Assembly (NCBI GenBank): GCA_026985375.1
Contig: JALSQP010000018.1
Coordinates: forward strand, 1 to 18,352
Length of the DNA stretch: 18,352 nt
Direction of reading: 5' to 3'
Origin: Desulfurococcales archaeon
GTDB taxonomy: Archaea; Thermoproteota; Thermoprotei_A; Sulfolobales; Desulfurococcaceae
The position numbers and the translations under genes are program-made. This document shows, piece after piece, positions 1-7,637 of this stretch. Under the pieces are notes generated by a model that made no database searches, was not told the origin of the DNA, and saw only the letters and a list, made by a program, of their open reading frames with translations. How positions within the stretch are numbered: the stretch's first letter is position 1; every line of letters begins with the position of its first letter.

Positions 1-2396
1 CCTCCTGGGTACTTATACTCTATGGTTGAATATAGTCTGAAGAACGTGCTTCTCGCCAAGCCTCTGTCGATGGAGCCTTTATTCATGATGAGTGCGTCTT
101 CGATGTTATAGCCGGTGAAGCTCATAACAGCTACTACCATGTTCTGCCCAGCTGGCCTCTCGTTGTATCCTATGATCTCCATTGCTCTTGTCTGTACAAG
201 GGGTTTCTGTGGGTAGTGGAGGAAGTGTCCTCTAGTATCCATTCTTCTCTGGAAATTAGCCGCGTATAGGCCGAGGCTCTGCTTAGCCATAGCTGCTTCA
301 TAGGTGTTTCTCGGGCTCTGGTTGTGTTCTGGGTAGGGTATTATCGATGCGGTGATGCCAAGTATTGCTGGTGTCCATATCTCCATATGAGTATGTTCGG
401 GAGTAAGATCCTCTGGATCCAGAGCTATGTATGCGTTTTCTTCTTCATCGGCGTCCAGATACTCTACTATGCCGTTTCTGACGAGGTCTTCGAAGCTCCA
501 CTCGCCAGTCATTATTTTCTTGACGTGATTTGGTTTGAGCTTTGGTTTCCCATCTTCCACTATGAGGAGGGGCCTCCTTATTCTTCCGGCGTCGGTGTTC
601 ACGAAGACTTCGTTGATGTAATCACCCTTTATGTGGGCGACATTGACCTCAGAGCTTATCTTGCCCTGTCTTCTCAGCTTCCTTATCTCGTTAGCGAGCT
701 TAGCGCCATCCGGATGGTATCCTATCAGCCTACCATTTAGATAGACTTTGGACCATGTCAGAAACTCAGGGTACTCATAGCCTTCCTGTAATTGTTTCTT
801 TGCTTCTTTGATCACTTCCTTGATCGGTTTGACTCCTAGATTGTAAAGTACTGGCTCTACTTCTTCTTCGGGAACGCCAACGCTTACATAAGCCATTAGT
901 GCGAGGTTCTTCACAAGACCAATATTTGCTCCTTCTGGTGTCTCGAATGGGCACATACGGCCCCATTGTGTTGGATGAAGTTCTCTTGCTTCGAAGTGTG
1001 GCTGGTTCCTCGCTAGTGGAGAAACAACTCTTCGTAGGTGGCTAAGGGAGCTCATAAGGTTTGTACGGTCCAGAAGCTGGCTCACACCCGTTTTTCCGCC
1101 AGGCCAGTTTCCTGTGGCCATGGCATGTAGTACTCTGTCTGTGAGCATACCTGGTTTGATCAGCTGCCTTAGATCTACCCGCTTGTATTTGCTATAGTTT
1201 CTCTCAATGGCATTTCTTATCTCTCTCCTGAAGTAATTGGCCAGGTAATGGCGTACCAGCTGAGCCAGTAGGTCACCAGCTAGCTTGAGTCTCTTATTCC
1301 TGTAATGATCCTTATCGTCGGGTTTTCTACGTCCAAGGACGAGTTCTAGGAGCTTATTTGCCATCTGGGCAATGAAGTAGGCTTTTTTGAGTCTAGTTTC
1401 GGGAGAGGGATCAGTGCCTATATGTGGAAGTAGGTATTCATCGAGGAATCTCCTAGCTCTTTCAATACGCTCCTGTCTGGGTCTACCAATAGCTATTCGT
1501 ACACCGATGTAGTCGAGAGCGGCTTCAATGGTTTTTCTACGATGCTGTTCTTCGAGCCTTTTTCTTTCCTCGGGTGTTGCGTCTTCTGGCATTTCAAGTT
1601 TAGGAAATATTGTTTGTGCTTGGATAATGCTTGGCATTAGATATGTTTGTATCTCGGGGTCTAAACTAACCGCATATGTAATGTCTATTTCTGATGAAAA
1701 ACCAAGTGCGGCCATGAGTATGACTAGAGGTATTCTTAAACCCTGAATGGATGCATAGAGTATTCCATCTTTTCTTCTCTCAATTATTAGTTGGCTTCTA
1801 CGCCCTCTAGATACGCTTATAACTTTTGCGAGATGAGTTGCCGAGGAGCTCTCGCTGGCGTAGTCGACCAGAACATTATTGCTGGCCAGGTCTTCTTGAG
1901 CAATGAGTACTTTTTCGCTACCATTTATGATGAAGTATCCTCCGGGATCCTTGGGGTCTTCACCGATTTTGACTAATTCCTCTTTTGACATTTTGCTTAG
2001 AGGATCGATATCGGATTTGAGCATGATTGGAAGATCCATTAATAGTATTTCCTGCTCTTGTTCTTCTCCCCTATCGGTTACAATAGATAACCGTAAATAT
2101 ACTGGTGCAGCATAAGTAAGGTTTCTCAATCTGCACTCTAGGGGAGTTACTTCTTTCTCGAAGCCTTCTATAGCCCTGACAACTGGTTTACCAATCCTAA
2201 ATCCCTTGATCACCACTTTAGCTATTCCTGGAACCTCTATTACTTTGAATTCATCGATAATCTCTGGTAGTGTTTTTGATATGAATCTATTGTAGCTGTC
2301 CAAGTGCTGACGGACTAGTCCTTTTTCCTCAAAGAATTTCTTCATAACGACCCATCGATCATCGGGGATTGGAAAAACCTTGGCGCGTGTAACCAC
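1..2396 (-). CDS. rpoB: DNA-directed RNA polymerase subunit B, N-terminal ~798 codons (cut by window edge)
   Basis: This is the second-largest subunit of archaeal RNA polymerase, which forms half of the catalytic cleft. One uninterrupted frame runs from a GTG at 2396-2394 to the window edge, about 798 codons. Archaeal RpoB is usually about 1,120-1,150 residues, so the C-terminal third, with most of the active-site and clamp segments, lies outside. Visible hallmarks are [18 protein letters not shown] (about 930-980 on the plus strand), [20 protein letters not shown] (about 250-310), and [18 protein letters not shown] near the edge, all typical of unsplit crenarchaeal RpoB. The GTG start is chosen because it lies 2 nt after the rpoH stop, has a GGGTG ribosome-binding sequence 7 nt upstream, and gives the usual short N-terminus. 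It is cotranscribed with rpoH. Nothing odd was seen and the frame is intact throughout. Confidence 0.97.
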   Translation of the reverse strand, partial: MVTRAKVFPIPDDRWVVMKKFFEEKGLVRQHLDSYNRFISKTLPEIIDEFKVIEVPGIAKVVIKGFRIGKPVVRAIEGFEKEVTPLECRLRNLTYAAPVYLRLSIVTDRGEEQEQEILLMDLPIMLKSDIDPLSKMSKEELVKIGEDPKDPGGYFIINGSEKVLIAQEDLASNNVLVDYASESSSATHLAKVISVSRGRRSQLIIERRKDGILYASIQGLRIPLVILMAALGFSSEIDITYAVSLDPEIQTYLMPSIIQAQTIFPKLEMPEDATPEERKRLEEQHRRKTIEAALDYIGVRIAIGRPRQERIERARRFLDEYLLPHIGTDPSPETRLKKAYFIAQMANKLLELVLGRRKPDDKDHYRNKRLKLAGDLLAQLVRHYLANYFRREIRNAIERNYSKYKRVDLRQLIKPGMLTDRVLHAMATGNWPGGKTGVSQLLDRTNLMSSLSHLRRVVSPLARNQPHFEARELHPTQWGRMCPFETPEGANIGLVKNLALMAYVSVGVPEEEVEPVLYNLGVKPIKEVIKEAKKQLQEGYEYPEFLTWSKVYLNGRLIGYHPDGAKLANEIRKLRRQGKISSEVNVAHIKGDYINEVFVNTDAGRIRRPLLIVEDGKPKLKPNHVKKIMTGEWSFEDLVRNGIVEYLDADEEENAYIALDPEDLTPEHTHMEIWTPAILGITASIIPYPEHNQSPRNTYEAAMAKQSLGLYAANFQRRMDTRGHFLHYPQKPLVQTRAMEIIGYNERPAGQNMVVAVMSFTGYNIEDALIMNKGSIDRGLARSTFFRLYSTIEYKYPG

Positions 2397-2398
2397 TT

Positions 2399-2671
2399 TT
2401 AAACACCCTTCTTCTTTGGTTTAACTGTATCGACTGCTACGTATCTGTAAGCAATTGTTTCGCCCGCTGTGGGGCTTCTCCTAATAATCCTGATAATATC
2501 CCCTGGCCGAGCACCTATGGCTTTGACAACAGGATCATTGATACTGATCCAGGGGAGCTGGTAAGGCTTTATGTTTAGTTTTTTCAAAACCTCTAAAGCT
2601 TCTTCAGGAGATAATATTTCATGTTTGGGGACAAGCTCATGTTCCAAAATATTAGGTTGTTTCTTTGACAT
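2399..2671 (-). CDS. rpoH: DNA-directed RNA polymerase subunit H (Rpb5 C-terminal domain homologue)
   Basis: This is a 90-residue small subunit of archaeal RNA polymerase, equivalent to the C-terminal assembly domain of eukaryotic Rpb5. The protein has the family pattern: an N-terminal segment ending [17 protein letters not shown], then [20 protein letters not shown] and [20 protein letters not shown]. The ATG at 2671 gives a normal family length. A GAGGTAGGGATC stretch lies just upstream and may serve for ribosome binding. It is immediately followed by rpoB with a 2-nt gap, which is the conserved archaeal order rpoH-rpoB. The basic KPKKKGV tail is ordinary. Identification is firm from motif and context. 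Confidence 0.97.
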   Translation of the reverse strand: MSKKQPNILEHELVPKHEILSPEEALEVLKKLNIKPYQLPWISINDPVVKAIGARPGDIIRIIRRSPTAGETIAYRYVAVDTVKPKKKGV

Positions 2672-2736
2672 AACTTGATCCCTACCTCGATAACATTATC
2701 TACTCCCAAATCAAGCACGTAGTTCCTAAGGGGGGA

Positions 2737-2746
2737 GATTATAATA
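2737..2746 (-). promoter_or_regulatory. Candidate TATA element for rpoH-rpoB
   Basis: An ATTATAAT core lies about 70 nt upstream of the rpoH ATG in an otherwise gene-free 210-nt stretch between rpoH and tRNA-Ala. It would give a leader of roughly 45 nt. The core is nearly symmetrical, so the strand is inferred from gene position. A second possible element, AGCTTAAG, lies about 15 nt further upstream. Confidence 0.35.
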
Positions 2747-2881
2747 CGGGGTCTTAAGCTTATCGTTCGGGAATAGTATTATAGTTTAATATATCTGATA
2801 AAAATTACCTAAGTCTTAATCCCTTATGACCATTATGTGCTAATTATATTAAATGGTTGACTTAAGGCCCGCAGGAGATGG

Positions 2882-2955
<74 letters not shown>

Positions 2956-2987
2956 ACGTACCCGGAGAAAACAGTATTCGCAACCAG

Positions 2988-2996
2988 CTTATAAAG
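2988..2996 (-). promoter_or_regulatory. TATA box of tRNA-Ala
   Basis: CTTTATAAG (minus strand) is centred about 37 nt upstream of the first tRNA base. The same spacing is seen at the other four tRNA genes of the window, which supports all five. Confidence 0.7.
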
Positions 2997-3056
2997 TTTT
3001 AATTTATTTTTCCTGTACTCTGTATCTCTTGATCTCTTCTATTTTGTGATAGGTTA

Positions 3057-3066
3057 CTATATAATC
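3057..3066 (+). promoter_or_regulatory. TATA box of the ferritin-like gene
   Basis: An ACTATATAAT element lies about 50 nt before the ATG at 3111. Transcription would start near 3086-3092, leaving a short leader that contains the AGGTG ribosome-binding site. Confidence 0.6.
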
Positions 3067-3070
3067 ATGT

Positions 3071-3090
3071 ATTATGTATTAATACGTGAT
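3071..3090 (+). promoter_or_regulatory. Palindromic operator candidate in the ferritin-like gene promoter
   Basis: ATTATGTATTAATACGTGAT is a 20-bp imperfect palindrome (8 of 10 positions pair). Its core, GTATTAATAC (3076-3085), is perfect. It sits directly downstream of the TATA box and across the expected transcription start, where an archaeal repressor would block the promoter. A metal- or redox-responsive regulator is a guess based on the downstream gene. Confidence 0.4.
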
Positions 3091-3110
3091 AATATTGAAA
3101 GGTGTATTCT

Positions 3111-3401
3111 ATGCTCGGAAAGAACCCCCTAGATATTACTCGTAAGGAGCCCTTATCTCGCGAAGAGATGATCCAAGCTATTAGATGGGCTATAATGGCA
3201 GAGCTCGATGCTGTTAACTTCTATACCCAGTTTGCAGAGCTTATCCAAGATGAGGGAGTGAAGAGAGTATTTCTCGATATTGCCAAGGAGGAGAAAGAAC
3301 ATATTGGTGAGTTCTTAGAGCTTCTCCGTCGTTTTGACAAGGAGCAAGCTGAAGCGATTGAACATGGGCGTAAAGAGGTAATAGAACTGCTTAAAGAATA
3401 A
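3111..3401 (+). CDS. Small ferritin-like protein of the encapsulated-ferritin (EncFtn) type
   Basis: This is a 96-residue two-helix protein, about half the size of a classical four-helix ferritin. The motif ELDAVNFY is followed about 20 residues later by AKEEKEHIGEFLELLRRFD. The likely iron ligands are Glu31, Glu61 and His64, the same set and spacing as in encapsulated ferritins, which build a ferroxidase site across a dimer interface. The ATG at 3111 is chosen over a GTG at 3102 because the AGGTG ribosome-binding site overlaps the GTG and sits 6 nt before the ATG. In related systems this domain is encapsulin cargo or fused to the shell protein. No encapsulin gene is in the window and no cargo-loading tail is obvious. 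The gene stands alone between tRNA-Ala and orc1/cdc6, with its own TATA box. A general rubrerythrin-like iron protein is the alternative. Confidence 0.8.
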   Translation: MLGKNPLDITRKEPLSREEMIQAIRWAIMAELDAVNFYTQFAELIQDEGVKRVFLDIAKEEKEHIGEFLELLRRFDKEQAEAIEHGRKEVIELLKE

Positions 3402-3447
3402 TGGGTTTCTTTGATTCTTGTTAGCCCATAGTTTTTCTATCCCCATC

Positions 3448-3458
3448 ATAATATATAT
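3448..3458 (+). promoter_or_regulatory. Candidate TATA box of orc1/cdc6
   Basis: A run of alternating A and T (TAATATATAT) lies about 60 nt before the TTG start at 3517, predicting a leader of roughly 35 nt that includes GGGGGAT. The whole 115-nt gap was read for origin recognition boxes and none was recognised. Confidence 0.45.
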
Positions 3459-3516
3459 CCAAGAATCTACATAGTCTGCTCAGTCCTAACCACAGCGGGC
3501 GGGGGATGCCGAGATA

Positions 3517-4698
3517 TTGAGCGATATTATCGACAAGATAATAGAAGAGCGTCTAAAAAGACATGGACGGATATTTGTTAATAAAGAAATTCTATTACCT
3601 GACTATATACCAGAGACGCTTCCCCACAGAGAGCGTGAAATCAGAAAACTAGTAGAGATCCTTGTTGTTGGCCTGAAAGGTGAGAGGCCAAGCAATATCC
3701 TCATCTACGGATTAACTGGAACAGGTAAGACAGCTGTCACGAAATTTGTATTGAAAAAACTCATGGAGAAAGCCCCGAGCCTGGGTGCTAGGATAAAATA
3801 CGCCTATGTGAACACCCGCAAAGTGGATACGACATATCGTGTATTAGCATCAATAGCGAGGAGCCTGGGCCTTAGAATACCGTTGTCAGGGATAGCCATA
3901 TCGGAAATATATACACGGTATATACAAGCACTCGAAAATTGGGGCGGCCTCCACATAATAGCTCTCGACGAGATAGATTATTATGTAAAGAGACATGGTG
4001 ATGATCTTCTCTACAAGCTTGTCAGAATCAATGAAGATCTCGAGAATGCTAAAGTAGCTATTATAGGCATAACAAACGATATCAACTTCGTCGACACACT
4101 CGACCCACGTGTCAGGAGTAGTCTGGGAGAAGAAGAAATAGTGTTCTCTCCGTATGATGCAGAGCAATTATTCGATATACTATGGGAGAGAGCACAGAAA
4201 GCATTCGTTCCAGGAGCTGTATCTGAGAAAATAGTTCGTTACTGTGCAGGCCTCGCTGCGAGAGAACATGGTGATGCCCGCAGAGCGCTAGACTTACTGA
4301 GAGTTGCGGGAGAAATAGCTGAAAGACAAGGTGCGAACAAGGTCGAGATAAAGCATGTTATACAAGCATCCCGCGAAATAGAGTATGGTAGAATATATCA
4401 GGCCGTATCAACACTTCCGCTACACGCTAAGCTGGTACTTAACGCCATTATATACCTTGTAAAGACAAAGGGAAGCGGGACCACAGGGGAAATATACAGC
4501 AAGTACAAGGAGATTGCAATGAGCTATGGATACGATCCCCTAACCCAGCGCAGGGTCAGTGAGATCATAAACGAGCTTGACATGCTGGGTCTCGCGACAG
4601 CACTAGTAGTAAATAGGGGAAGATATGGTAAAACCAAAATAGTCAAGATACCCCGTGAACTACTCACGATAATGGAGGAAGCCCTTGGTGAGACGTGA
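3517..4698 (+). CDS. cdc6: Orc1/Cdc6 replication initiator ATPase
   Basis: This is an origin-binding AAA+ initiator of 393 residues, a normal family length. It has Walker A GLTGTGKT (65-72), Walker B LDEID (150-154), and a sensor 1 region AIIGITNDINF ending near residue 191. The initiator-specific stretch VDTLDPRVRSSLGEEEI follows, then sensor 2 in GDARRALDLLRVAGE (about 252-266). A C-terminal winged-helix DNA-binding domain spans roughly 300-390. A TTG start is used, with GGGGGAT about 9 nt upstream; the ATG at 3506 is in a different frame and stops at once. The downstream DUF99 gene overlaps its 3' end by about 14 nt, so the two are cotranscribed. Archaeal orc1/cdc6 genes often lie next to an origin, but no repeat boxes were seen here. 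Which paralogue it is cannot be told. Confidence 0.96.
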   Translation: MSDIIDKIIEERLKRHGRIFVNKEILLPDYIPETLPHREREIRKLVEILVVGLKGERPSNILIYGLTGTGKTAVTKFVLKKLMEKAPSLGARIKYAYVNTRKVDTTYRVLASIARSLGLRIPLSGIAISEIYTRYIQALENWGGLHIIALDEIDYYVKRHGDDLLYKLVRINEDLENAKVAIIGITNDINFVDTLDPRVRSSLGEEEIVFSPYDAEQLFDILWERAQKAFVPGAVSEKIVRYCAGLAAREHGDARRALDLLRVAGEIAERQGANKVEIKHVIQASREIEYGRIYQAVSTLPLHAKLVLNAIIYLVKTKGSGTTGEIYSKYKEIAMSYGYDPLTQRRVSEIINELDMLGLATALVVNRGRYGKTKIVKIPRELLTIMEEALGET

Positions 4699-5278
4699 CG
4701 TAATAGCTTTTGATGACGGATATTTTCCACCCACATTTAAGGAATCGAGAGGGAAAACTCTCCTTATAGGAGTCCTGTATCATGAAGAAGCAGCAATATC
4801 AAAAATACTATGGGACATCATCGTCGTCGACGGATTAAGTACCACAAATAAAATCATAGATATGGTTAGCATTCTCAATGCATATTCAGGTAATTCGGTC
4901 ATTATTCTTGATGGAATAACGTATGCTGGATTTGACGTCGCAGACCCTGATAAGATATACTTAGCGACAAAAATACCTGTTATCAGCTTTATACAGTACC
5001 CACTAGATCTAGAAAGGATTAGACGTACTCTTATCAAACATTTTTCAGACTATGAAACAAGATATCGGGTAATCCATAGAACCTACACGAAGGCGACACC
5101 CCTGATCACACCATGGCGTGTGGTCCGATTCTATGCCGTAGGCATAACAAGAGAAGAAGCCTTGTCACTGTTGAGAGGGCTAATGATCTACAGTCCTGTA
5201 CCAGAACCTCTAAGAATAGCGCATATGATCGCATCATACTTGTCGAAATACATGCTAGAAAAAGGCTATCTTTCATGA
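4685..5278 (+). CDS. DUF99 family protein
   Basis: This is a protein of about 197 residues of the archaeal DUF99 (UPF0215) family. Its signature is seen near the N-terminus (VIAFDDGYFPP), with VDGLSTTNKIIDMV and VIILDGITYAGFDV in the middle. A C-terminal segment, PEPLRIAHMIASYL, is also typical. The family is related in fold to endonuclease V, but its activity is not established, so only a nucleic-acid-related role can be suggested. It starts inside the end of orc1/cdc6 at TTG 4685 or GTG 4688. Both are served by GGAGG at 4674-4678, so the start cannot be settled. The overlap implies translational coupling with the initiator. The minus-strand tRNA-Lys lies just downstream. Confidence 0.88.
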   Translation: MVRRDVIAFDDGYFPPTFKESRGKTLLIGVLYHEEAAISKILWDIIVVDGLSTTNKIIDMVSILNAYSGNSVIILDGITYAGFDVADPDKIYLATKIPVISFIQYPLDLERIRRTLIKHFSDYETRYRVIHRTYTKATPLITPWRVVRFYAVGITREEALSLLRGLMIYSPVPEPLRIAHMIASYLSKYMLEKGYLS

Positions 5279-5305
5279 TTATCGATATTGGGAGAAAAGT
5301 ATATG

Positions 5306-5379
5306 CGGGCCCGCCGGGATTTGAACCCGGGACCTACGGGTTAAAAGCCCGCCGCTCTACCTAGCTGAGCTACGGGCCC
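5306..5379 (-). tRNA. tRNA-Lys (TTT anticodon)
   Basis: The 74-nt cloverleaf is read on the minus strand. The acceptor stem is GGGCCCG/CGGGCCC with discriminator G. The D arm begins GCTCAGCTAGGTAGAGC. The anticodon loop is CTTTTAA, giving TTT. The T arm is CCGGG-TTCAAAT-CCCGG. There is no intron. Confidence 0.97.
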
Positions 5380-5410
5380 ACACTGGTTATTACAAAGTGT
5401 GTAGAAGGGA

Positions 5411-5420
5411 TTATAAAATA
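5411..5420 (-). promoter_or_regulatory. TATA box of tRNA-Lys
   Basis: TATTTTATAA (minus strand) is centred about 37 nt upstream of the tRNA, matching the spacing at the other tRNA genes. Confidence 0.7.
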
Positions 5421-5554
5421 CGCGTTCCCGGCCATATGGTGGTTGCCCGTATCCGTTAGTTTAGGTACTTCTAGCACTTAGGTTATTTGTGATTACCTTG
5501 GGCACGGGCTTCTCCCTCATCCCTTCTTGGGGTTACATTGGTCGGGGCTTTCGG

Positions 5555-5569
5555 GGTCTCCACGAGACC
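5555..5569. repeat. Perfect 6-bp inverted repeat at the 5' edge of the TnpB relic
   Basis: GGTCTC-CAC-GAGACC forms a perfect 6-bp stem with a 3-nt spacer, inside a GC-rich stretch (about 5550-5580) next to the truncation point of the TnpB relic. It may be a remnant of an element end, but no partner end was identified. Confidence 0.4.
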
Positions 5570-5966
5570 ACAGGGCCCCACATCTCGGGTGATGAAATTT
5601 AATCCTCTAAGGGCTAGGTTCCATGAAGCAACAATATCCCTCGTTATGGCTAGGAAGACTAGGAGCGTTATTGTTCTTGAGAATTTGGAGAAGCTATGGT
5701 TTAATGCATCTAAAAATCTTCTAGCTTAGCTGATAGGCTGTCTAGGTTCTCTTGTAGGAAGCTACAGTTAGCTATCATAACCAAAGTAATTGAGTGTAAC
5801 GTACCGGTACTCTTTGTAAATCCTAGAGGGGCGTCAACTATGTGTCCTAGGTGTAGAGCAAAGCTATCCTATAACCATAGGCTAGCAGTATGTTATAGAT
5901 GTGGATTCATAGCTGAACGAGACATGGTTGGAGCAACGAACATATACCTCAAGGCGATTCAAATCC

Positions 5967-6040
5967 TTGCCCCACGCCATGGGTCGCGGGGCAACAACCC
6001 AATGACCAATGGAAACCCGAGCGAAGGGCGGGCTCCACAA
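5967..6040 (+). other. Hairpins at the 3' end of the TnpB relic, possible fossil omega-RNA scaffold
   Basis: TTGCCCC (5967-5973) pairs perfectly with GGGGCAA (5988-5994). A second short stem, GAGC/GCTC, lies near 6020-6036. In IS200/IS605 elements the guide (omega) RNA overlaps the tnpB 3' end and the right end of the element, exactly where these hairpins lie. That they are a fossil scaffold is inference. Confidence 0.3.
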
Positions 6041-6153
6041 GAATGAGCCATGACCACTTATATAAAACCATATACAAACATATAAAGAGGTAAACCCAAA
6101 GAGTACCAGGAAAACCAAGAAATAACACGGAAGAAAAGTAAAAGTTGTAGTAA

Positions 6154-6505
6154 TCATAGAGCCAGGGTAACATTAAGTATTCCCTCAGTAGCTGAAGAAA
6201 TCGAAGTACCATTATTTATTGAATAGTCTTGTATCTTTACATCCTGTATTTCTTCTGGAGTGCCGAGAACTCTCGTTTCCCAAGCACTATAAGTACCTCT
6301 ATCCTACTGGCTCTGTATGCATAGACTATGGCAGGTCCCTGATGTCCAAGCGCGATATATATGTCTTTTAACCTATATAGATCACTCCAAGAGGATTCGA
6401 GAGAATACCTGGTACTTTATCTAGAGATATCTTTCTATCATGCATCCTTCTAAGTGCATGCATGGAGAAAACCATGGAAAAACTGGTCTTGTCGTCGGAA
6501 AACAT
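6154..6505 (-). pseudogene. Multiply frameshifted gene relic, family not recognised
   Basis: Three overlapping minus-strand frames each read like protein in turn. The first starts at ATG 6505 with GGGGG 7 nt upstream and stops at 6368 (MFSDDKTSFSMVFSMHALRR, then MHDRKISLDKVPGILS). The second is open from 6416 to 6237 and contains LYRLKDIYIALGHQGPAIVY and AYRASRIEVLIVLG, but has no start codon. The third runs to 6154 and contains ETRVLGTPEEIQDV and SISSATEGILNVTLAL. Joined, they would make a protein of about 110-120 residues with two frameshifts (about 6368-6416 and 6275-6300). I recognise no family. Chance cannot be excluded for the third frame. The position between the TnpB relic and tRNA-Gln fits a decaying region. 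Confidence 0.4.
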
Positions 6506-6510
6506 TTAAG
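6503..6510 (+). promoter_or_regulatory. TATA-like element of tRNA-Gln
   Basis: CATTTAAG is centred about 38 nt before the tRNA-Gln start, the same spacing as at the other four tRNA genes. It overlaps the start codon of the minus-strand gene relic. Confidence 0.5.
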
Positions 6511-6544
6511 ACCCCCACGGAAATCCTATCTATAGCTTGGAAGT

Positions 6545-6638
6545 AGCCGGGTCGTCTAGCGGCCAAGGATGCGGGGCTCTGGCCCGTCTCGCGACGGGGA
6601 GAACCCCCGTGACCGGGGTTCGAATCCCCGCCCGGCTA
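6545..6638 (+). tRNA. tRNA-Gln (CTG anticodon) with a 21-nt intron
   Basis: The 94-nt precursor gives a 73-nt mature tRNA. The acceptor stem is AGCCGGG/CCCGGCT with discriminator A. The D arm is GTCT...GGAT. The anticodon stem CGGGG/CCCCG holds a loop with C34-T35-G36. The T arm is CGGGG-TTCGAAT-CCCCG. The bases after the discriminator are CCA, possibly encoded by chance. Without removing the intron, the anticodon arm cannot form. Confidence 0.96.
6583..6603 (+). other. 21-nt tRNA-Gln intron at position 37/38 with a canonical bulge-helix-bulge
   Basis: The intron folds as CCGTC-TCGC-GACGG. The central 4-bp helix pairs CTCT (tRNA 32-35) with GGAG of the intron. The bulges are GG|C at the 5' site and AA|C at the 3' site, both cut after the second base. 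This is the exact archaeal splicing endonuclease substrate. Confidence 0.93.
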
Positions 6639-6640
6639 CC

Positions 6641-6656
6641 ATTTCATTTTTGTTGG
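6641..6656 (+). terminator. T-rich terminator after tRNA-Gln
   Basis: ATTTCATTTTTGTTGG follows the tRNA 3' end directly. T-runs of this kind terminate archaeal RNA polymerase. Confidence 0.45.
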
Positions 6657-6756
6657 TTCTTTAGCTATTCTTTCACTACTTCTATACATGCCTATTATTC
6701 AGCCTAGTATGGCGTCATCTTCTTCATAAGCAAATAAAAAAGGTGGTGTTTTATAT

Positions 6757-6846
6757 ATGGAAAATGAATTTTGTTATGATTACTTTGCTGATCTGCTCTT
6801 AGGTGTTTCTGTGGCATTTGCACCTAAATTCGATTCCGAAGTCTGA
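6757..6846 (+). CDS. Possible 29-residue microprotein
   Basis: A short frame starts at ATG 6757, 9 nt after a strong AGGTGGT ribosome-binding sequence (6741-6747), and ends with TGA at 6846. It encodes 29 residues beginning MENEFCYDYFADLLLGVSVA, acidic with a short hydrophobic middle (LLLGVSVAFA). It lies alone between tRNA-Gln and the DUF2202 relic and converges on the latter. It is not recognised as any family. It may equally be the first codons of a lost gene, or chance. The ribosome-binding site is the only real support. Confidence 0.25.
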   Translation: MENEFCYDYFADLLLGVSVAFAPKFDSEV

Positions 6847-6853
6847 ACAGATG

Positions 6854-7531
6854 TTATTGGTTCCTGTCTCTATCGGCGAGCTTATTATTTGCTCGTATTC
6901 CTGCTGAGATATTACCTGTAGTGTGTAGGTTGTGTTGAACATTCTCTAATGTTGACACGAAGGCTCTTAGATGGTTGCGTGAACCCATCATGAGGCACTC
7001 GAATACTTGTTTGATGTCTTCATGCTGTATTTTTGCGATCCAGCCCTGTAGATCCTTTATGTCTGTTTCCTCAATGACTGCGCCAGCTTTCAGTGCTTCT
7101 TCAAGACCTTTTGATCCTTCCTTTATCAGCTGGTCGTATAGTTCCTGAATATGTGTGTTGTTGAACTAGCCGGGAGCATTAAGGCTGATAGGTATTCCGT
7201 ATTTCTCTGCCAGACTCAGTACCGCTTTAACATGTGTTGTTTCGCTTTTCGCTATGTTTGCGAATACTGGTATATTAGGATAAATCTCTGCGAGCTTTGT
7301 ATACACGTCTAGGGCGGGTTTTTCCTCCTCCACCATGTACTTGATAGCTTCTACTTCTGTCGGTGTCAGACCCGATGTTGATATGGTTGATGTTGCTGTA
7401 AATGTTGGGGGAGTTACTGTGGTGATTGTCGGCGTGAATGATTGCTTCTGTTGTGCACCAATATAGTATGCAGTACTAACAGTTATAATAGCTATGAGTA
7501 TGATTAGACCTATTACCCCATATTAGTTCAT
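6854..7531 (-). pseudogene. DUF2202 ferritin-like gene with two in-frame stop codons
   Basis: One open frame of 225 codons encodes a membrane-anchored DUF2202 (ferritin-superfamily) protein but is interrupted twice. A TAA occurs at codon 3 (7523-7525) and a TAG mid-gene (7166-7168), between LNAPG and FNNTH. The N-terminus has a hydrophobic anchor (YGVIGLIILIAIITVSTAYY) and a Thr/Pro-rich linker. The first half-domain has EAIKYMVEEEKPALDVYTKL and SETTHVKAV. The second has GAVIEETDIKDL, QHEDIKQVFECL and GSRNHLRAF, so the metal-binding Glu and His residues all survive. No frameshift is present; two base substitutions explain both stops. No good downstream start would rescue a whole domain. I infer recent loss by point mutation. 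Sequencing error or readthrough are alternatives. Confidence 0.85.
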
Positions 7532-7628
7532 TGCAAAACATCTGTTTTGTTTTTCTAACTACTTTTCTACTATTTTCTAGCTTTAATAGATTGTTTTTAC
7601 AAATTCAGTAGACTATTTATGAGTAAGG

Positions 7629-7637
7629 TTTATATAT
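7629..7637 (+). promoter_or_regulatory. TATA box of moaD-moaE
   Basis: TTTATATAT is centred about 35 nt before the moaD TTG. Transcription would start near 7659, giving a very short leader containing GAGGTGG. Confidence 0.6.

Larger units (their letters stand above)
5538..6046 (+). pseudogene. tnpB: Truncated, frameshifted TnpB (IS605 OrfB-type) relic
   Basis: This is the C-terminal part of a TnpB RNA-guided nuclease in two frames. Frame one ends at 5729 and carries FHEATISLVMARKTRS and VIVLENLEKLW, whose Glu fits the RuvC-II position. After a shift near 5720-5728 the reading continues as SLADRLSRFSCRKLQ, VPVLFVNPRGAST and the zinc ribbon CPRC...CYRC. ERDMVGATNIYLKAI then supplies the RuvC-III Asp. 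The N-terminal half, with the RuvC-I Asp, is missing; a full TnpB is about 400 residues. The first ~20 codons (GAFGVSTRPQGPTSR) do not resemble TnpB catalytic sequence and may be foreign or the tail of another copy. No partner tnpA is seen. The relic lies between tRNA-Lys and tRNA-Gln and cannot make an active enzyme as written. Confidence 0.85.

Noticed and set aside
3402..3516. Replication origin next to orc1/cdc6
   Set aside because: The gap holds a TATA-like run and a G-rich ribosome-binding region but no origin recognition box, inverted repeat pair or clear unwinding element. An origin could lie elsewhere.
5882..6212. Two minus-strand open frames rich in Trp, Phe and Leu across the TnpB relic
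   Set aside because: They are antisense to the TnpB zinc ribbon, have no ribosome-binding site and show biased, low-complexity composition.
7160..7175. TAG in the DUF2202 gene as pyrrolysine
   Set aside because: Pyrrolysine is confined to organisms with the pyl genes and mainly to methylamine methyltransferases. A second, TAA, stop at codon 3 makes simple inactivation far more likely.
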